From an uncultured Clostridia bacterium (GTDB lineage: Bacteria; Bacillota; Clostridia; Lachnospirales; CAG-274), in assembly GCA_947627855.1 (NCBI GenBank), contig CANQXR010000021.1, positions 1-39,374 on the forward strand: 39,374 bases of DNA, given 5' to 3'. The position numbers and the translations under genes are program-made. The notes under the pieces are model-generated. The model ran no database searches and was not told the DNA's origin. It was given only the letters and a program-made list of their open reading frames with translations. Of this stretch, positions 1 to 9,977 are shown one piece after another (position 1 is the stretch's first letter; each line of letters opens with the position of its first letter).

Positions 1-1356
<1,356 letters not shown>

Positions 1357-1364
1357 GTGATATT

Positions 1365-1775
1365 ATGGCAAATAAGCTGAAGCTGCGTGTTGTGACTCCG
1401 TCAAGGGATTTTTTTGACGGAGAGTGCGATATGGCAGTGCTTAAAACAATAGACGGCGATACGGGTATACTGTATGGTCATCAGCCGCTCACAACGGTAT
1501 TGGATCTTGGATATTTGAGGATCATTGATAATAATGAGGAAAAAAGATCTACTATGTTGGGTGGCTTTGCCAAGGTCAATTCAGAGGGATTGACTATTAT
1601 TTCCGAGGCTGCGGAATGGGCTGAGGATATAGATATAGAAAGGGCTCTTGAAAGCAAGAAAAGAGCCGAAGAACGTCTTGAAGAGGGCGGAAAGGACAGC
1701 GGCGAAGTGGATATGCTCCGTGCCGAGGCGTCCCTTAAAAGAGCTCTTTTAAGACTTGGACTTGCAGGAAAATAA
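1365..1775 (+). CDS. atpC: ATP synthase F1 epsilon subunit
   Basis: Epsilon subunit of the F1 central stalk, which couples rotation to catalysis and inhibits ATP hydrolysis. The 136 aa length is normal. The N-terminal beta-sandwich (about residues 1-85, with the family pattern VVTPSRDFFDGECDMAVL and a GDTGILYGHQPL turn) is followed by a two-helix C-terminal domain (about 90-133, rich in Glu, Arg and Lys, ending in SLKRALLRLGLAG). It starts 8 nt after atpD with a GGTGAT-type ribosome site and is the last gene of the operon, since a strong terminator follows at once. Confidence 0.95.
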   Translation: MANKLKLRVVTPSRDFFDGECDMAVLKTIDGDTGILYGHQPLTTVLDLGYLRIIDNNEEKRSTMLGGFAKVNSEGLTIISEAAEWAEDIDIERALESKKRAEERLEEGGKDSGEVDMLRAEASLKRALLRLGLAGK

Positions 1776-1824
1776 AAAAATGCTGTCGTATGAGAATATT
1801 TTTTGTGCGACAGCATTTTTTTTT
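1776..1824 (+). terminator. Rho-independent terminator of the atp operon
   Basis: It begins directly after the atpC stop. A 13-bp stem (AAAAATGCTGTCG, 1776-1788, with its complement 1808-1820) closes a 19-nt loop and is followed by a run of T up to 1824. The A-rich left foot and T-rich right foot could also let it work in the opposite direction. Confidence 0.9.
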
Positions 1825-1849
1825 CGCGGGAAAGCTGAAAGCCTTCGGA

Positions 1850-1996
1850 GCGGGGCGGGGGCGATGGGGGTGAGGGGCGGAGCAAAAAGAGCGTCCCGCG
1901 GACGCTCTTTTTGCTCCGCCCCTCACCCCCATCGCCCCCGCCCCGCGGCTCAGCCTTTCAGACCGCTTCACGGTCTGAAGGCTGAGCCGTGGAACC
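1850..1996 (-). repeat. Double-hairpin element 1 (E1)
   Basis: Hairpin I has perfect 47-bp arms (1850-1896 and 1900-1946) around a 3-nt loop (CGC). Its left foot is GCGGGGCGGGGGCG. Hairpin II follows directly (1947-1965 with 1971-1988, one bulged T at 1956, 5-nt loop), and the element closes with GGAACC (1991-1996). There is no T-run after either hairpin, so neither looks like an ordinary terminator, and the atp terminator lies just upstream. The CGGGGCGGGG foot, the GGCTG..CC close and the GGAACC border recur in element 2 at 3595. It is listed on the minus strand because, read that way, the order is short hairpin then long hairpin, as in elements 3 and 4. Long ORFs through this region are by-products of the palindrome. 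Confidence 0.85.
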
Positions 1997-2007
1997 TCAA
2001 ATTTTAG

Positions 2008-2036
2008 TTGATTTTGCTTGTCAAAAGTGATATACT
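2008..2036 (+). promoter_or_regulatory. Sigma-A-type promoter for the secreted protein gene
   Basis: -35 TTGATT (2008-2013), 17-nt spacer, -10 TATACT (2031-2036). It lies just downstream of element 1 and about 75 nt before the start codon at 2111, so the gene has its own promoter rather than depending on the atp operon. Confidence 0.6.
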
Positions 2037-2110
2037 GATTTTGCGGAAATACAATAAAAATATCATAAAATTCATATGTTTTAAGGAGTGTTCATATGGG
2101 GAGGAACAAT

Positions 2111-3532
2111 ATGAAAAAGACAATGGCAGCGTGCATTGCTGTTTTTTTGATGAGTATGAATGTATTCGGGGGAGAAATAGGCGTCAGGCTTAATGACGAA
2201 GACGTAGTTTTTCCAAGACAAGAACCGGTTATAATAGAAGAAAGAGTGTTTATACCAATAAGAGGAATATTTGAAAAGCTTGGATATAAAGTTGAATGGA
2301 ACGCAGAACAGAAATCGGCGGTTTTCACAGGTGATACAAACGAAATAGTGGTTACGGCTGACAGCAATTATTTTACCGTAAACGGAGAGAGTGTTCCGCT
2401 GGAGCTTCCGGCACGTATAGTCAGCGGCTCAATGCTTTTGCCTCTCAGAGCCGTGGGAGAAGCGGCAGGTCTTACTGTGAGCTGGGATCCTGCCCGGAAA
2501 ATGGCTGTTCTTTCAGGACATACAATCCCTGTTGATTCTGTTGTGAGCGGAAGTGCGCTGCAGCCTTATGACTATAATATTTCGCAGGAAGATATTGAGG
2601 CAATAAGAAATGTGGCAGGAGCCATTATAACGATCAATATGATTTCCTCCATTGCGTCAAATTTTATGTCTGAAGCCGAGTACATAGACTATAAGCTTGA
2701 TGGTACGGAATATTATGATGGTTCATATGAGGAAATAGAAAAAATATTGAATGACGGTGCAGATATCTGTGATACATACAACAAAATTGCCGGAAGAATA
2801 GAAGCGCGTGACGGAAGTGCAGAGTTTTTGGAGTCATTCAGGAATCTTCTTACATCTCAGAAGAACAGTTACATTTTTCTGAGAGATTTAATTCTGACTG
2901 ATAAATATGACGAAATTCTGGAGGATGAATCGGACACACAGTTTATTGATCCTTTGTTTGACATATATGCGGCGACTGAAAAATTTATGGGAGAACTTGG
3001 CAAAGAGTATAATAATCTTTTAATGGCTGCCGATGATTCCAGCATAAGTGAATATATTGCTCCCGATGATGATATTAACGAGGCGGAAAAACAAATTATA
3101 GATGATTATTCAAAGGAAATAGGAGAGGCGGTAACAGAGGCTTTGTCCTTTATTGCGGAAGATGATTACTATAAAAGAAGCGACAGATTTTTTAAAGCCG
3201 CTGATACAATAAGAAGAAAGCTTGATATGACGAAAACCCCTTCAAGCTGTATTGTAGACAGAGAAACTCTTTATATGGGCTGCAGCCTTCTTGAAAGAAT
3301 GGGAGAAGATATAAACTGTGGATTTGATGAAAGCAATTTCCATTCGGAATATTCCGTTGATTTCTTTGTATGCCTTGATGCGTTTGAGATGACAACAGAT
3401 GTACTTTCTGTCGGAGAGTATATAAATTACAACAAAATTTTCGGCATAGAGGATATTGACGATGAAAGCGATATGTTTGACGATTTCCTGTGGGAAATTA
3501 TGAACAGCCTTTCCGAAGAAGTGGCTATGTAA
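2111..3532 (+). CDS. Secreted protein with copper-amine-oxidase-like N-terminal domain
   Basis: An exported protein of unknown function, 473 aa from this start. ATG 2111 is preferred because GGGGAGG lies just before it and it gives a compact signal peptide (MKKTMAACIAVFLMSMNVFG, residues 1-20). An in-frame ATG at 2096 with AAGGAG before it would add five residues. Residues about 25-137 match the pattern of the copper amine oxidase N-terminal-like domain (PF07833 type), with paired RVFIPIRGIFEKLGYKVEWN and MLLPLRAVGEAAGLTVSWD units; in other Clostridia this module is common in surface and cell-wall proteins. The remaining 330 or so residues are acidic and mostly helical, and I recognise no domain or catalytic motif in them. 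The gene has its own promoter, lies between the atp and S10 operons, and is flanked by double-hairpin elements 1 and 2. No cell-wall anchor is seen. Confidence 0.75.
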   Translation: MKKTMAACIAVFLMSMNVFGGEIGVRLNDEDVVFPRQEPVIIEERVFIPIRGIFEKLGYKVEWNAEQKSAVFTGDTNEIVVTADSNYFTVNGESVPLELPARIVSGSMLLPLRAVGEAAGLTVSWDPARKMAVLSGHTIPVDSVVSGSALQPYDYNISQEDIEAIRNVAGAIITINMISSIASNFMSEAEYIDYKLDGTEYYDGSYEEIEKILNDGADICDTYNKIAGRIEARDGSAEFLESFRNLLTSQKNSYIFLRDLILTDKYDEILEDESDTQFIDPLFDIYAATEKFMGELGKEYNNLLMAADDSSISEYIAPDDDINEAEKQIIDDYSKEIGEAVTEALSFIAEDDYYKRSDRFFKAADTIRRKLDMTKTPSSCIVDRETLYMGCSLLERMGEDINCGFDESNFHSEYSVDFFVCLDAFEMTTDVLSVGEYINYNKIFGIEDIDDESDMFDDFLWEIMNSLSEEVAM

Positions 3533-3594
3533 AGCTTTATTTTATCAGCAGAGTCCTATATGATCGCTGTTATCCGAATAACGGAAAGTGCTGC

Positions 3595-3722
3595 TCGGGG
3601 CGGGGTGCAGACAGCAAAACGGGGCGGCTTGTCCGCCCCGTTTTGCTGTCTGCGCCCCGCCCCGACCCGCGGGCAGCCATACGGACCGCCTGCGGCGGTC
3701 CGTATGGCTGCCCGGCGGAACC
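3595..3722 (-). repeat. Double-hairpin element 2 (E2)
   Basis: Hairpin I: 33-bp arms (3595-3627 and 3633-3665, one T-G wobble, 5-nt loop) with CGGGGCGGGG at the left foot. After 4 nt comes hairpin II: perfect 21-bp arms (3670-3690 and 3694-3714) with a TGC loop. The element closes with GGAACC (3717-3722). Order and borders match element 1, but the stem interiors differ. It sits between the secreted protein gene and the S10 promoter. There is no T-run directly after either stem, though A/T-rich sequence follows about 25 nt on. Confidence 0.85.
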
Positions 3723-3788
3723 AACAAAAAAATATCCGGACAAACGTAAAATTTCGTTAATTTTTTTTTCAAAAATATAAAAAAATGC

Positions 3789-3817
3789 TTGCAATTGGAA
3801 AAGATAAGGTGTATAAT
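3789..3817 (+). promoter_or_regulatory. Main promoter of the S10-spc-alpha operon
   Basis: -35 TTGCAA (3789-3794), 17-nt spacer, perfect -10 TATAAT (3812-3817), preceded by an A/T-rich tract (3721-3785) that could serve as an UP element. Predicted transcription start is near 3824. This is the only strong promoter seen before the ribosomal genes. Confidence 0.8.
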
Positions 3818-3823
3818 AATTCG

Positions 3824-4026
3824 TGATGTGACATTAAGAGCTATGAGGCGGAGGTTGCGGCATATGTCGGTTTTCCGCTGAGCAATGTCCTGTTCATTGA
3901 AACCGGGCGAGTAGGTCACTGTACAATTTTACTTGATGTGTGCCCGTATGGGCGTATTATGGTAAACGTGTGCAGTCACCACTTGTCGTACTGTTTTAAG
4001 AAGTGCGAAAAGGAGGCGACTTTTTT
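3824..4026 (+). promoter_or_regulatory. Structured 5' leader of the ribosomal operon
   Basis: About 200 nt of untranslated leader between the promoter and rpsJ. Two folded parts can be seen. One is closed by GCGGA (3848-3852) with TCCGC (3874-3878). The other is closed by GGTCACTG (3914-3921) with CAGTCACC (3973-3980), one mismatch, and contains the hairpin GCCC(GTAT)GGGC (3942-3953). No terminator-like T-run is present. A leader this long before rpsJ suggests autogenous control by a ribosomal protein (L4 does this for the S10 operon in enterobacteria), but I cannot match it to a named leader family. Confidence 0.5.
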
Positions 4027-4338
4027 ATGGCAAGTCAAAAAATCAGAATCAATCTTAAGGCTTATGACCATAAGCTGATTGATCAGTCGGCAGCTCTCAT
4101 CGTTGATACTGCTAAGAAAACGGGAGCTAAGATATCGGGGCCTATACCCCTTCCCACAAAGAAAGAAGTTATTACTATTATCAGAGCCGTACACAAGTAC
4201 AAGTACTCCAGAGAACAGTTTGAGCTTCGTACTCACAAAAGACTGATTGATATTTTGATGCCTACCGCAAAGACTGTTGACGCGCTGACACGTCTTGATC
4301 TTCCTGCGGGAGTTGACATTACCATTAAGATGCTTTAA
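4027..4338 (+). CDS. rpsJ: 30S ribosomal protein S10
   Basis: S10 of the small subunit head; in many bacteria it also acts with NusB in antitermination. 103 aa, the usual length. It shows the family sequence [19 protein letters not shown], the [11 protein letters not shown] loop and the [10 protein letters not shown] strand. ATG 4027 is chosen over an upstream in-frame GTG (4003) because AAAAGGAGG lies about 8 nt before it. First gene of the S10 cluster. Confidence 0.97.
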   Translation: MASQKIRINLKAYDHKLIDQSAALIVDTAKKTGAKISGPIPLPTKKEVITIIRAVHKYKYSREQFELRTHKRLIDILMPTAKTVDALTRLDLPAGVDITIKML

Positions 4339-4450
4339 TGGAAAATTTAAAAATTACCCAATGTATATGGTTTATATAAGGCTTCCTTATATTGACCTAG
4401 GATGATTATCGCTATGATAATCCGCTGTAGAGTTTAGGAGGTGCTTTTTA
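4339..4450 (+). promoter_or_regulatory. Structured spacer between rpsJ and rplC
   Basis: This 112-nt gap is long for an operon whose other gaps are mostly 10-40 nt. It contains an 8-bp hairpin ATATAAGG(CTT)CCTTATAT (4374-4392) and a weaker stem around 4400-4423. No clear promoter and no T-run were found. It may be an RNA processing or translational control site for rplC-rplD. Confidence 0.35.
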
Positions 4451-5077
4451 GTGAAAAAAGCAATAATTGCCAAGAAAATCGGTATGACTCAGATTTTCAC
4501 AGAGGCAGGTTTACTTATCCCCGTAACTGTACTTGAAGCAGGTCCCTGTGTTGTTACACAGAAGAAAACAGTTGAAAACGACGGCTATGAGGCAGTTCAG
4601 GTTGGATTTGGCGATGTAAAGGAAAAGAAGGTTACTAAGCCCCTTAAGGGACATTTTGAAAAGGCCGGCGTTGCTCCGAAGAAGGTTCTTAAAGAGCTCA
4701 AGCTTGAGGGCGAATACAGTGTCGGCGATGAAATCAAGGCTGATATCTTTTCGGCAGGCGACAAGGTGGATATAAGCGGCACTTCAAAGGGTCACGGATA
4801 TCAGGGCACCATCAAGCGTCACGGACAGCACAGAGGTCCTATGGCTCACGGTTCAAAATATCACCGTTCACTTGGTTCCTTAAGTTCAGGTACTTCACCC
4901 GGAAAGGTAAAGAAGGGAAAGAAAATGCCCGGACATATGGGTTCGGTTGAGGTAACGGTTCAGAATTTAGAGGTTGTAAGAGCTGACGCAGAAAAGAATC
5001 TGCTTCTCGTTAAGGGAGCCGTTCCCGGAAGCAAGGGTTCAGTCGTTGTTATCAAAGAAACCGTAAAGGCAAACTGA
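4451..5077 (+). CDS. rplC: 50S ribosomal protein L3
   Basis: L3, one of the first proteins to assemble on 23S rRNA, near the peptidyl transferase centre. 208 aa, normal. It shows [15 protein letters not shown] at the N-terminus, the [15 protein letters not shown] loop and the conserved [16 protein letters not shown] region. The start is GTG at 4451, supported by TTTAGGAGGTG upstream. It follows the structured 112-nt spacer. Confidence 0.97.
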   Translation: MKKAIIAKKIGMTQIFTEAGLLIPVTVLEAGPCVVTQKKTVENDGYEAVQVGFGDVKEKKVTKPLKGHFEKAGVAPKKVLKELKLEGEYSVGDEIKADIFSAGDKVDISGTSKGHGYQGTIKRHGQHRGPMAHGSKYHRSLGSLSSGTSPGKVKKGKKMPGHMGSVEVTVQNLEVVRADAEKNLLLVKGAVPGSKGSVVVIKETVKAN

Positions 5078-5098
5078 TAAGACGAAGGAGGAATTGAA

Positions 5099-5719
5099 AT
5101 GGCATTAGCAAAGGTTTTAAATATGAAGGGAGAAAAGGTCGGTCAGATTGAACTCGCCGACAGTGTTTTCCAGGCAGAAATAAATGAACATGTTCTCCAT
5201 CTGGCTGTTGTTGCTCAGCTTGCCAACAAGCGTCAGGGTACACAGAGCGCCCTTACCCGTGCAGAGGTCAGCGGCGGCGGAAAGAAGCCTTGGAGACAGA
5301 AGGATACGGGTCGTGCGAGACAAGGCTCTATCCGTTCACCTCAGTGGAAGGGCGGCGGCGTTGTTTTCGCTCCGAAGCCGAGAGATTATTCCATCAGACT
5401 CAACAAGAAGGAAAGACGTCTTGCGCTTAAGTCCGCTCTTACGGCTAAGTACAACGACTATAACGTATTCGTGCTTGACGAGCTTAAGTTTGACGCTCCC
5501 AAGACAAAGGAAATGGCAGAGGTTCTTGCCAATATAGGAGTTAAGAAGGCTCTTATAGTTATTGACGACAACGATAAGAATGTTGTTCTTTCGGCAAGAA
5601 ATATTCCCGCAGTACAGACTGCTTCGGTTGGCACAATCAATCCTTATGATGTTCTTAAGTACGATGCATTCGTAGTTACCAAGAGTGCAGCCGAAAAAAT
5701 CGGGGAGGTATACGCATAA
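5099..5719 (+). CDS. rplD: 50S ribosomal protein L4
   Basis: L4 lines the nascent peptide tunnel and in enterobacteria represses its own operon. 206 aa. The extended loop that reaches the tunnel is visible as KRQGTQSALTRAEVSGGGKKPWRQKDTG and GSIRSPQWKGGGVVFAPKPRDY. It is preceded by AAGGAGG, and its TAA stop overlaps the ATG of rplW by one base (TAATG), implying translational coupling. Confidence 0.97.
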   Translation: MALAKVLNMKGEKVGQIELADSVFQAEINEHVLHLAVVAQLANKRQGTQSALTRAEVSGGGKKPWRQKDTGRARQGSIRSPQWKGGGVVFAPKPRDYSIRLNKKERRLALKSALTAKYNDYNVFVLDELKFDAPKTKEMAEVLANIGVKKALIVIDDNDKNVVLSARNIPAVQTASVGTINPYDVLKYDAFVVTKSAAEKIGEVYA

Positions 5720-6018
5720 TGGCAGACATTAAATATTATGACGTTATTTTACGTCCGATTATAACAGAAAAAACCATGAATGATATGGCTGACAAGAAAT
5801 ACGCTTTCTATGTACACACCGAAGCTACCAAAAACCAGATCAAGGAAGCTGTTGAAAAAATGTTTGACGGCACAAAGGTTAAGTATGTAAATACTATGAA
5901 TCTGGACGGAAAGACAAGAAGAAGAGGCTATATCACAGGCAAGACGGCAGCAAGAAAAAAGGCTATCGTTCAGCTTACAGAGGACTCTGACGAAATTGAA
6001 GTTTTCCAGGGTATGTAA
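5719..6018 (+). CDS. rplW: 50S ribosomal protein L23
   Basis: L23 sits at the tunnel exit and is the docking site for trigger factor and signal recognition particle. 99 aa, normal. It shows the family start DVILRPIITEKTM, the KYAFYVHTEATKNQIKEAVEKMF helix and the RRGYITGKTAARKKAIVQL strand. It overlaps rplD by one base. Confidence 0.96.
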   Translation: MADIKYYDVILRPIITEKTMNDMADKKYAFYVHTEATKNQIKEAVEKMFDGTKVKYVNTMNLDGKTRRRGYITGKTAARKKAIVQLTEDSDEIEVFQGM

Positions 6019-6079
6019 TTTAAAATGATACACACGGGCACGTTGTTGTCCGCTATATATGCGAAAGGAGTGCAGAGAA

Positions 6080-6907
6080 ATGGGTATTAAGAGATTTAAG
6101 CCTTATACGCCTTCAAGAAGGCAGATGACTGTTTCGGACTTTGCCGAAATCACAAAATCTACACCCGAAAAAGGTCTGTGCGTACACATTAAGAAAACTG
6201 CAGGTCGCAACGCACAGGGCAAAATAACCGTACGTCATATCGGCGGCGGAAGCAAAAAGAAATACAGAATCATCGATTTCAAGAGAAATAAAGACAGCAT
6301 ACCTGCAAGGGTTGCCGCAATAGAGTATGATCCCAACAGAACAGCAAATATAGCTCTTCTTTTCTACGCTGACGGCGAAAAGAGATATATACTTGCTCCT
6401 GAGGGACTTAAGGTCGGCGAGGTTCTTGAAAGCGGCGAAAATGCCGAGGTTAAAACAGGAAACGCTATGCCTATGAGAAAAATCCCCGTGGGTTCTGAAA
6501 TCCACAATATTGAAATTATGCCCGGCGCAGGCGGAAAGCTTGTTCGTTCCGCAGGCAATGTTGCTCAGCTTATGGCTAAGGAAGGCAAATATGCTACCGT
6601 AAGACTTCCTTCGGGCGAAATGAGACTCCTTCCCATCGACTGCCGTGCAACCATAGGCGCAATAGGCAATCATGAGCATGAGCTTATAAACATCGGTAAT
6701 GCCGGCAAGAAAAGACATATGGGTATCAGACCGACTGTCAGAGGTTCTGTTATGAACCCCAACGATCACCCTCACGGCGGCGGCGAGGGCAGAGCGCCCA
6801 TCGGACGTCCCGGTCCATGTACACCTTGGGGCAAGCCTGCTCTTGGTCTTAAGACAAGAAAGAACAAGGCCGGCGACAAGTATATTATCCGCAGAAGAAA
6901 CGGCTAA
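6080..6907 (+). CDS. rplB: 50S ribosomal protein L2
   Basis: L2, a 23S rRNA-binding protein needed for subunit association and peptidyl transferase function. 275 aa. The N-terminus reads [16 protein letters not shown], and the conserved C-terminal loop [20 protein letters not shown] is intact, including the histidine linked to activity. ATG 6080 follows AAGGAG at about 10 nt; an upstream in-frame ATG (6059) lacks a good site and would add residues the family does not have. Confidence 0.97.
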   Translation: MGIKRFKPYTPSRRQMTVSDFAEITKSTPEKGLCVHIKKTAGRNAQGKITVRHIGGGSKKKYRIIDFKRNKDSIPARVAAIEYDPNRTANIALLFYADGEKRYILAPEGLKVGEVLESGENAEVKTGNAMPMRKIPVGSEIHNIEIMPGAGGKLVRSAGNVAQLMAKEGKYATVRLPSGEMRLLPIDCRATIGAIGNHEHELINIGNAGKKRHMGIRPTVRGSVMNPNDHPHGGGEGRAPIGRPGPCTPWGKPALGLKTRKNKAGDKYIIRRRNG

Positions 6908-6922
6908 GGAGGGACTGTATAA

Positions 6923-7207
6923 ATGAGCAGATCAGTTAAAAAAGGACCTTTTATCGACGAATCCTTGAGAAAAAAGGTTGAAGCAGAGAATGCTGCAAAT
7001 ACAAAGAATGTTATAAAGACATGGTCTCGTCGTTCCACCATCTTCCCGAATATGATTGGTCATACCATTGCCGTTCATGACGGAAGAAAGCATGTTCCCG
7101 TTTATATCACAGAAGATATGATAGGTCACAAGCTTGGCGAATTCGCCCTTACAAGAACTTACAGGGGTCACGGTAAGGACGCAGACAAGAAGTCAAAGGT
7201 TAAATAA
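6923..7207 (+). CDS. rpsS: 30S ribosomal protein S19
   Basis: S19 of the small subunit head, contacting 16S rRNA with S13. 94 aa. The sequence [15 protein letters not shown], the [23 protein letters not shown] block and the [12 protein letters not shown] ending are typical. It lies 15 nt after rplB with GGAGGG upstream. Confidence 0.97.
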   Translation: MSRSVKKGPFIDESLRKKVEAENAANTKNVIKTWSRRSTIFPNMIGHTIAVHDGRKHVPVYITEDMIGHKLGEFALTRTYRGHGKDADKKSKVK

Positions 7208-7242
7208 TAGAGGTATTCGTTTTTTGAAAGGAGGGCTTTTAA

Positions 7243-7632
7243 ATGGCCAAGGGACATAGAAGCCAAATCAAAAAGGAAAGAAACGAACAGAACAGAGAGA
7301 AAAGGCCTCATGCTACCGCTCGTTTTGTGCGTGTTTCCAGCTCAAAGGCAAAAATCGTTTTAGACCAGATAAAAGGCAAAAGCGTGGGCGAGGCTATGGC
7401 AATTCTTGCTTATTCACCCAGATATGCCGCTGATATTATAGAAAAGGTTCTTAAATCGGCTGCGGCTAATGCTGAAAATAATATGGAGCTTGACGTAAAC
7501 AATTTATATGTTGAAGAAACTGTTGCTAATCAGGGACCGACTCTTAAAAGAATCAGACCCAGAGCTAAGGGCAGAGCATACAGAATCAACAAGAAAACAT
7601 CTCATATTTCCATCTACTTAAACGAGAGATAA
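7243..7632 (+). CDS. rplV: 50S ribosomal protein L22, N-terminally extended
   Basis: L22, whose beta-hairpin lines the peptide exit tunnel. 129 aa against about 110-115 in most bacteria; the extra length is a basic N-terminal extension ([20 protein letters not shown]), which as I recall is typical of Lachnospiraceae L22. The core begins at [20 protein letters not shown] and ends with the hairpin [20 protein letters not shown]. It is preceded by GAAAGGAGGG. Confidence 0.95.
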   Translation: MAKGHRSQIKKERNEQNREKRPHATARFVRVSSSKAKIVLDQIKGKSVGEAMAILAYSPRYAADIIEKVLKSAAANAENNMELDVNNLYVEETVANQGPTLKRIRPRAKGRAYRINKKTSHISIYLNER

Positions 7633-7644
7633 GGAGGTTTATTA

Positions 7645-8307
7645 ATGGGTCAGAAGGTAAATCCTCATGGATTAAGAGTAGGTATTATTAAAGGCTGGGA
7701 TTCCGTATGGTATGCCGACAAGAAAGACTTCGCCGATAATCTTGCAGAGGATAAGAAAATCAGAGAATATATCAAAAGTCAGAACCCTAATTACAATATT
7801 TCTGACATCAGAATTGAAAGAACAAGCGACAGAGTTAAAATTACTGTCTGCACTTCAAAGCCCGGCGTTATAATCGGCGCAAAGGGCGAAAATATCCAGA
7901 AGCTTACGGCTAATGTGCAGAAGCTTACCGCTAAGAGAGTTATGCTCAATATCGAAGAAATCAAAAGACCTGAGCTTGATTCACAGCTTGTGGCTGAAGA
8001 TATCGCAAGACAGCTTGAAAATCGTGTTACTTTCAGACGTGCTATGAAGCAGGCTATGAACAAGAGCATGAGATTCGGCGCAAAGGGTATAAAGACAACC
8101 TGTTCCGGTCGTCTGGGCGGTGCTGAAATGGCAAGAACCGAAAGCTATCATGACGGAACTATTCCCCTTCAGACACTTCGTGCAAATATTGACTACGGCT
8201 TTGCAGAGGCTAACACAACCTATGGCAAAATCGGCGTTAAGGTATGGATATATAAGGGCGAGGTTCTTCCTAAGAGAGCTAAGAAGAAAGACGGAGGTGC
8301 CAAGTAA
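7645..8307 (+). CDS. rpsC: 30S ribosomal protein S3
   Basis: S3 at the mRNA entry site of the small subunit. 220 aa. It has [20 protein letters not shown] at the start, a KH-domain segment with the GXXG-type loop in [15 protein letters not shown] (about residue 75), and the C-terminal block [13 protein letters not shown]. The basic tail [11 protein letters not shown] is normal. 12 nt after rplV with AAGGAGG. Confidence 0.97.
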   Translation: MGQKVNPHGLRVGIIKGWDSVWYADKKDFADNLAEDKKIREYIKSQNPNYNISDIRIERTSDRVKITVCTSKPGVIIGAKGENIQKLTANVQKLTAKRVMLNIEEIKRPELDSQLVAEDIARQLENRVTFRRAMKQAMNKSMRFGAKGIKTTCSGRLGGAEMARTESYHDGTIPLQTLRANIDYGFAEANTTYGKIGVKVWIYKGEVLPKRAKKKDGGAK

Positions 8308-8309
8308 TT

Positions 8310-8741
8310 ATGTTAATGCCTAAGAGAGTAAAAAGACGTAAACAGTTCAGAGGACGTATGACAGGCAAGGCTTCAAGAGGCAACAAGATCGCTTACGGTG
8401 AATATGGTGTTGTTGCGTGCGAGCCTGCATGGATCCGTTCCAATCAGATAGAGGCTGCCCGTGTAGCTATGACAAGATATATCAAGCGTGGCGGTAAAGT
8501 CTGGATCAAGATTTTCCCCGACAAGCCTGTTACTCAGAAGCCTGCCGGTGTTCGTATGGGTTCCGGTAAGGGCGCTACCGAATATTGGGTAGCTGTTGTA
8601 AAGCCGGGAAGAGTTATGTTTGAGATTGCCGGTGTAAGCGAGGCTACGGCGAGAGAAGCTTTAAGACTCGGTATCCACAAGCTTCCCATCAAATGTAAAA
8701 TCGTTTCAAAGGCTGAATTGGAGGCAAGCGATGAAAATTAA
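8310..8741 (+). CDS. rplP: 50S ribosomal protein L16
   Basis: L16, near the A site, needed for tRNA positioning. 143 aa. It starts [24 protein letters not shown] as most L16 proteins do, supporting ATG 8310 over ATG 8316, although the ribosome site GGAGGT lies about 12 nt upstream inside rpsC. The [22 protein letters not shown] core is intact. The 3' end overlaps rpmC by 11 nt. Confidence 0.96.
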   Translation: MLMPKRVKRRKQFRGRMTGKASRGNKIAYGEYGVVACEPAWIRSNQIEAARVAMTRYIKRGGKVWIKIFPDKPVTQKPAGVRMGSGKGATEYWVAVVKPGRVMFEIAGVSEATAREALRLGIHKLPIKCKIVSKAELEASDEN

Positions 8742-8934
8742 AGATTATTTAAGCGAATTAAACGACAAGACTGTGGAAGAATTACAGCAGGATCTCGTAG
8801 AGGCAAAAAAGGAGCTTTTTAACCTGAGATTCCAGAATGCTACAAATCAGTTAAACAATACCGCAAGAATCACTTTAGTCAAGAAGAATATCGCAAGAAT
8901 TCTGACTGTTATCACACAGAAACAGGCTCAGTGA
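8731..8934 (+). CDS. rpmC: 50S ribosomal protein L29
   Basis: L29, a small two-helix protein near the tunnel exit next to L23. 67 aa. It has the expected pattern of a charged first helix ([28 protein letters not shown]) and the [18 protein letters not shown] second helix. It starts inside the end of rplP. Confidence 0.95.
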   Translation: MKIKDYLSELNDKTVEELQQDLVEAKKELFNLRFQNATNQLNNTARITLVKKNIARILTVITQKQAQ

Positions 8935-8965
8935 CAGGGCGAGTTTAAAAGGAGGCTAAATATTC

Positions 8966-9220
8966 ATGGAAAGAAATCTTCGTAAGGTAAGAGTCGGCAG
9001 AGTCATCAGCGATAAGATGGATAAGACTATTGTTGTTGTAATTGAAAACAACGTAAAACATCCTTTATATAACAAAATCGTTAAAAAGACATATAAGCTT
9101 AAGGCTCACGATGAAAACAACGAGTGCCGTATAGGCGACAGAGTAAGAGTTATGGAAACAAGACCTCTGTCTAAGGAAAAAAGATGGCGTCTTGTAAGCA
9201 TTCTTGAAAAGGCTAAATAA
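8966..9220 (+). CDS. rpsQ: 30S ribosomal protein S17
   Basis: S17, a primary 16S rRNA-binding OB-fold protein. 84 aa. Typical blocks are [38 protein letters not shown] and the [21 protein letters not shown] ending. AAAGGAGG is upstream. Confidence 0.96.
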   Translation: MERNLRKVRVGRVISDKMDKTIVVVIENNVKHPLYNKIVKKTYKLKAHDENNECRIGDRVRVMETRPLSKEKRWRLVSILEKAK

Positions 9221-9249
9221 TTTTTGCCTTATTGAAAGGAGACTATGCT

Positions 9250-9618
9250 ATGATTCAGCAAGAAAGCAGATTGGTTGTTGCTGATAATTCCGGCGCAAAG
9301 GAAATTCTTTGCATAAGAGTTATGGGCGGCTCCACAAGAAGATATGCAAATATCGGCGATGTTATCGTTGCGACTGTTAAAGATGCAACACCCGGCGGCG
9401 TTGTTAAGAAGGGTGAGGTCGTTAAGGCAGTTGTTGTAAGAACAAAGAAGGGCGTTCACAGACCCGACGGTTCATACATTAAGTTTGACGAAAACGCAGC
9501 GGTTATTATCAGAGATGACAAAAACCCGAGAGGTACCCGTATATTCGGGCCTGTTGCAAGAGAGCTTCGTGAAAAGCAGTTTATGAAGATCGTTTCTCTT
9601 GCTCCCGAAGTATTATAA
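9250..9618 (+). CDS. rplN: 50S ribosomal protein L14
   Basis: L14, at the subunit interface in bridge B5/B8. 122 aa, exactly the usual length from ATG 9250, which follows GAAAGGAG; a TTG at 9232 in the same frame is rejected. It shows [18 protein letters not shown], the [15 protein letters not shown] loop and the [25 protein letters not shown]-terminus. Confidence 0.97.
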   Translation: MIQQESRLVVADNSGAKEILCIRVMGGSTRRYANIGDVIVATVKDATPGGVVKKGEVVKAVVVRTKKGVHRPDGSYIKFDENAAVIIRDDKNPRGTRIFGPVARELREKQFMKIVSLAPEVL

Positions 9619-9631
9619 GGAGGGTTATGAC

Positions 9632-9955
9632 ATGAAAATAAAAAGAGGCGATAAGGTTATTGTTATAGCAGGCAAGGACAAGGGCGCTACGGGCAAGGTT
9701 CTTGTATGCGACAGAAAGAACAATAAGGTTATTGTTGAAGGCATAAACAAAGTAACCAAACACCAGAAGCCGGGCAGAGGCACACAGGGCGGTATAACCG
9801 AGAAGGAGGCTTTTATTTCAGCTTCCAACGTGATGTATTATGACGGCAAGAAGGGCACAAGAATCGGATATAAGGTTGAAACCATTGTTGAGGACGGAAA
9901 GAAAAAAACCGTTAAGACAAGAATCGCCAAGAGTACCGGTGAAGAAATCGATTGA
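9632..9955 (+). CDS. rplX: 50S ribosomal protein L24
   Basis: L24, an assembly-initiating protein with a KOW motif. 107 aa. The KOW region MKIKRGDKVIVIAGKDKGATGKV is at the N-terminus, followed by GINKVTKHQKPG. ATG 9632 is chosen from AAGGAGGG about 8 nt upstream and from the family N-terminus; an in-frame upstream TTG (9599) lies inside rplN. Confidence 0.96.
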   Translation: MKIKRGDKVIVIAGKDKGATGKVLVCDRKNNKVIVEGINKVTKHQKPGRGTQGGITEKEAFISASNVMYYDGKKGTRIGYKVETIVEDGKKKTVKTRIAKSTGEEID

Positions 9956-9977
9956 TATCGAAGGGAGGCAGTTTTAA

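Noticed and set aside
1850..1996. Double hairpins as ordinary Rho-independent terminators
   Set aside because: No T-run follows most of them, and true terminators are present separately (1776-1824, 32507-32531). Only the last palindrome (39331-39374) fits a terminator.
1481..2007. Open frames on both strands through 1481-2007, 3490-3919 and 32533-32898 with Arg/Pro-rich products
   Set aside because: They arise from the GC-rich palindromes, give nearly the same peptide on both strands, and have no ribosome site.
6113..6775. Long minus-strand frame of 220 aa opposite rplB
   Set aside because: Shadow of a highly expressed gene with biased codons; no ribosome site or family match.
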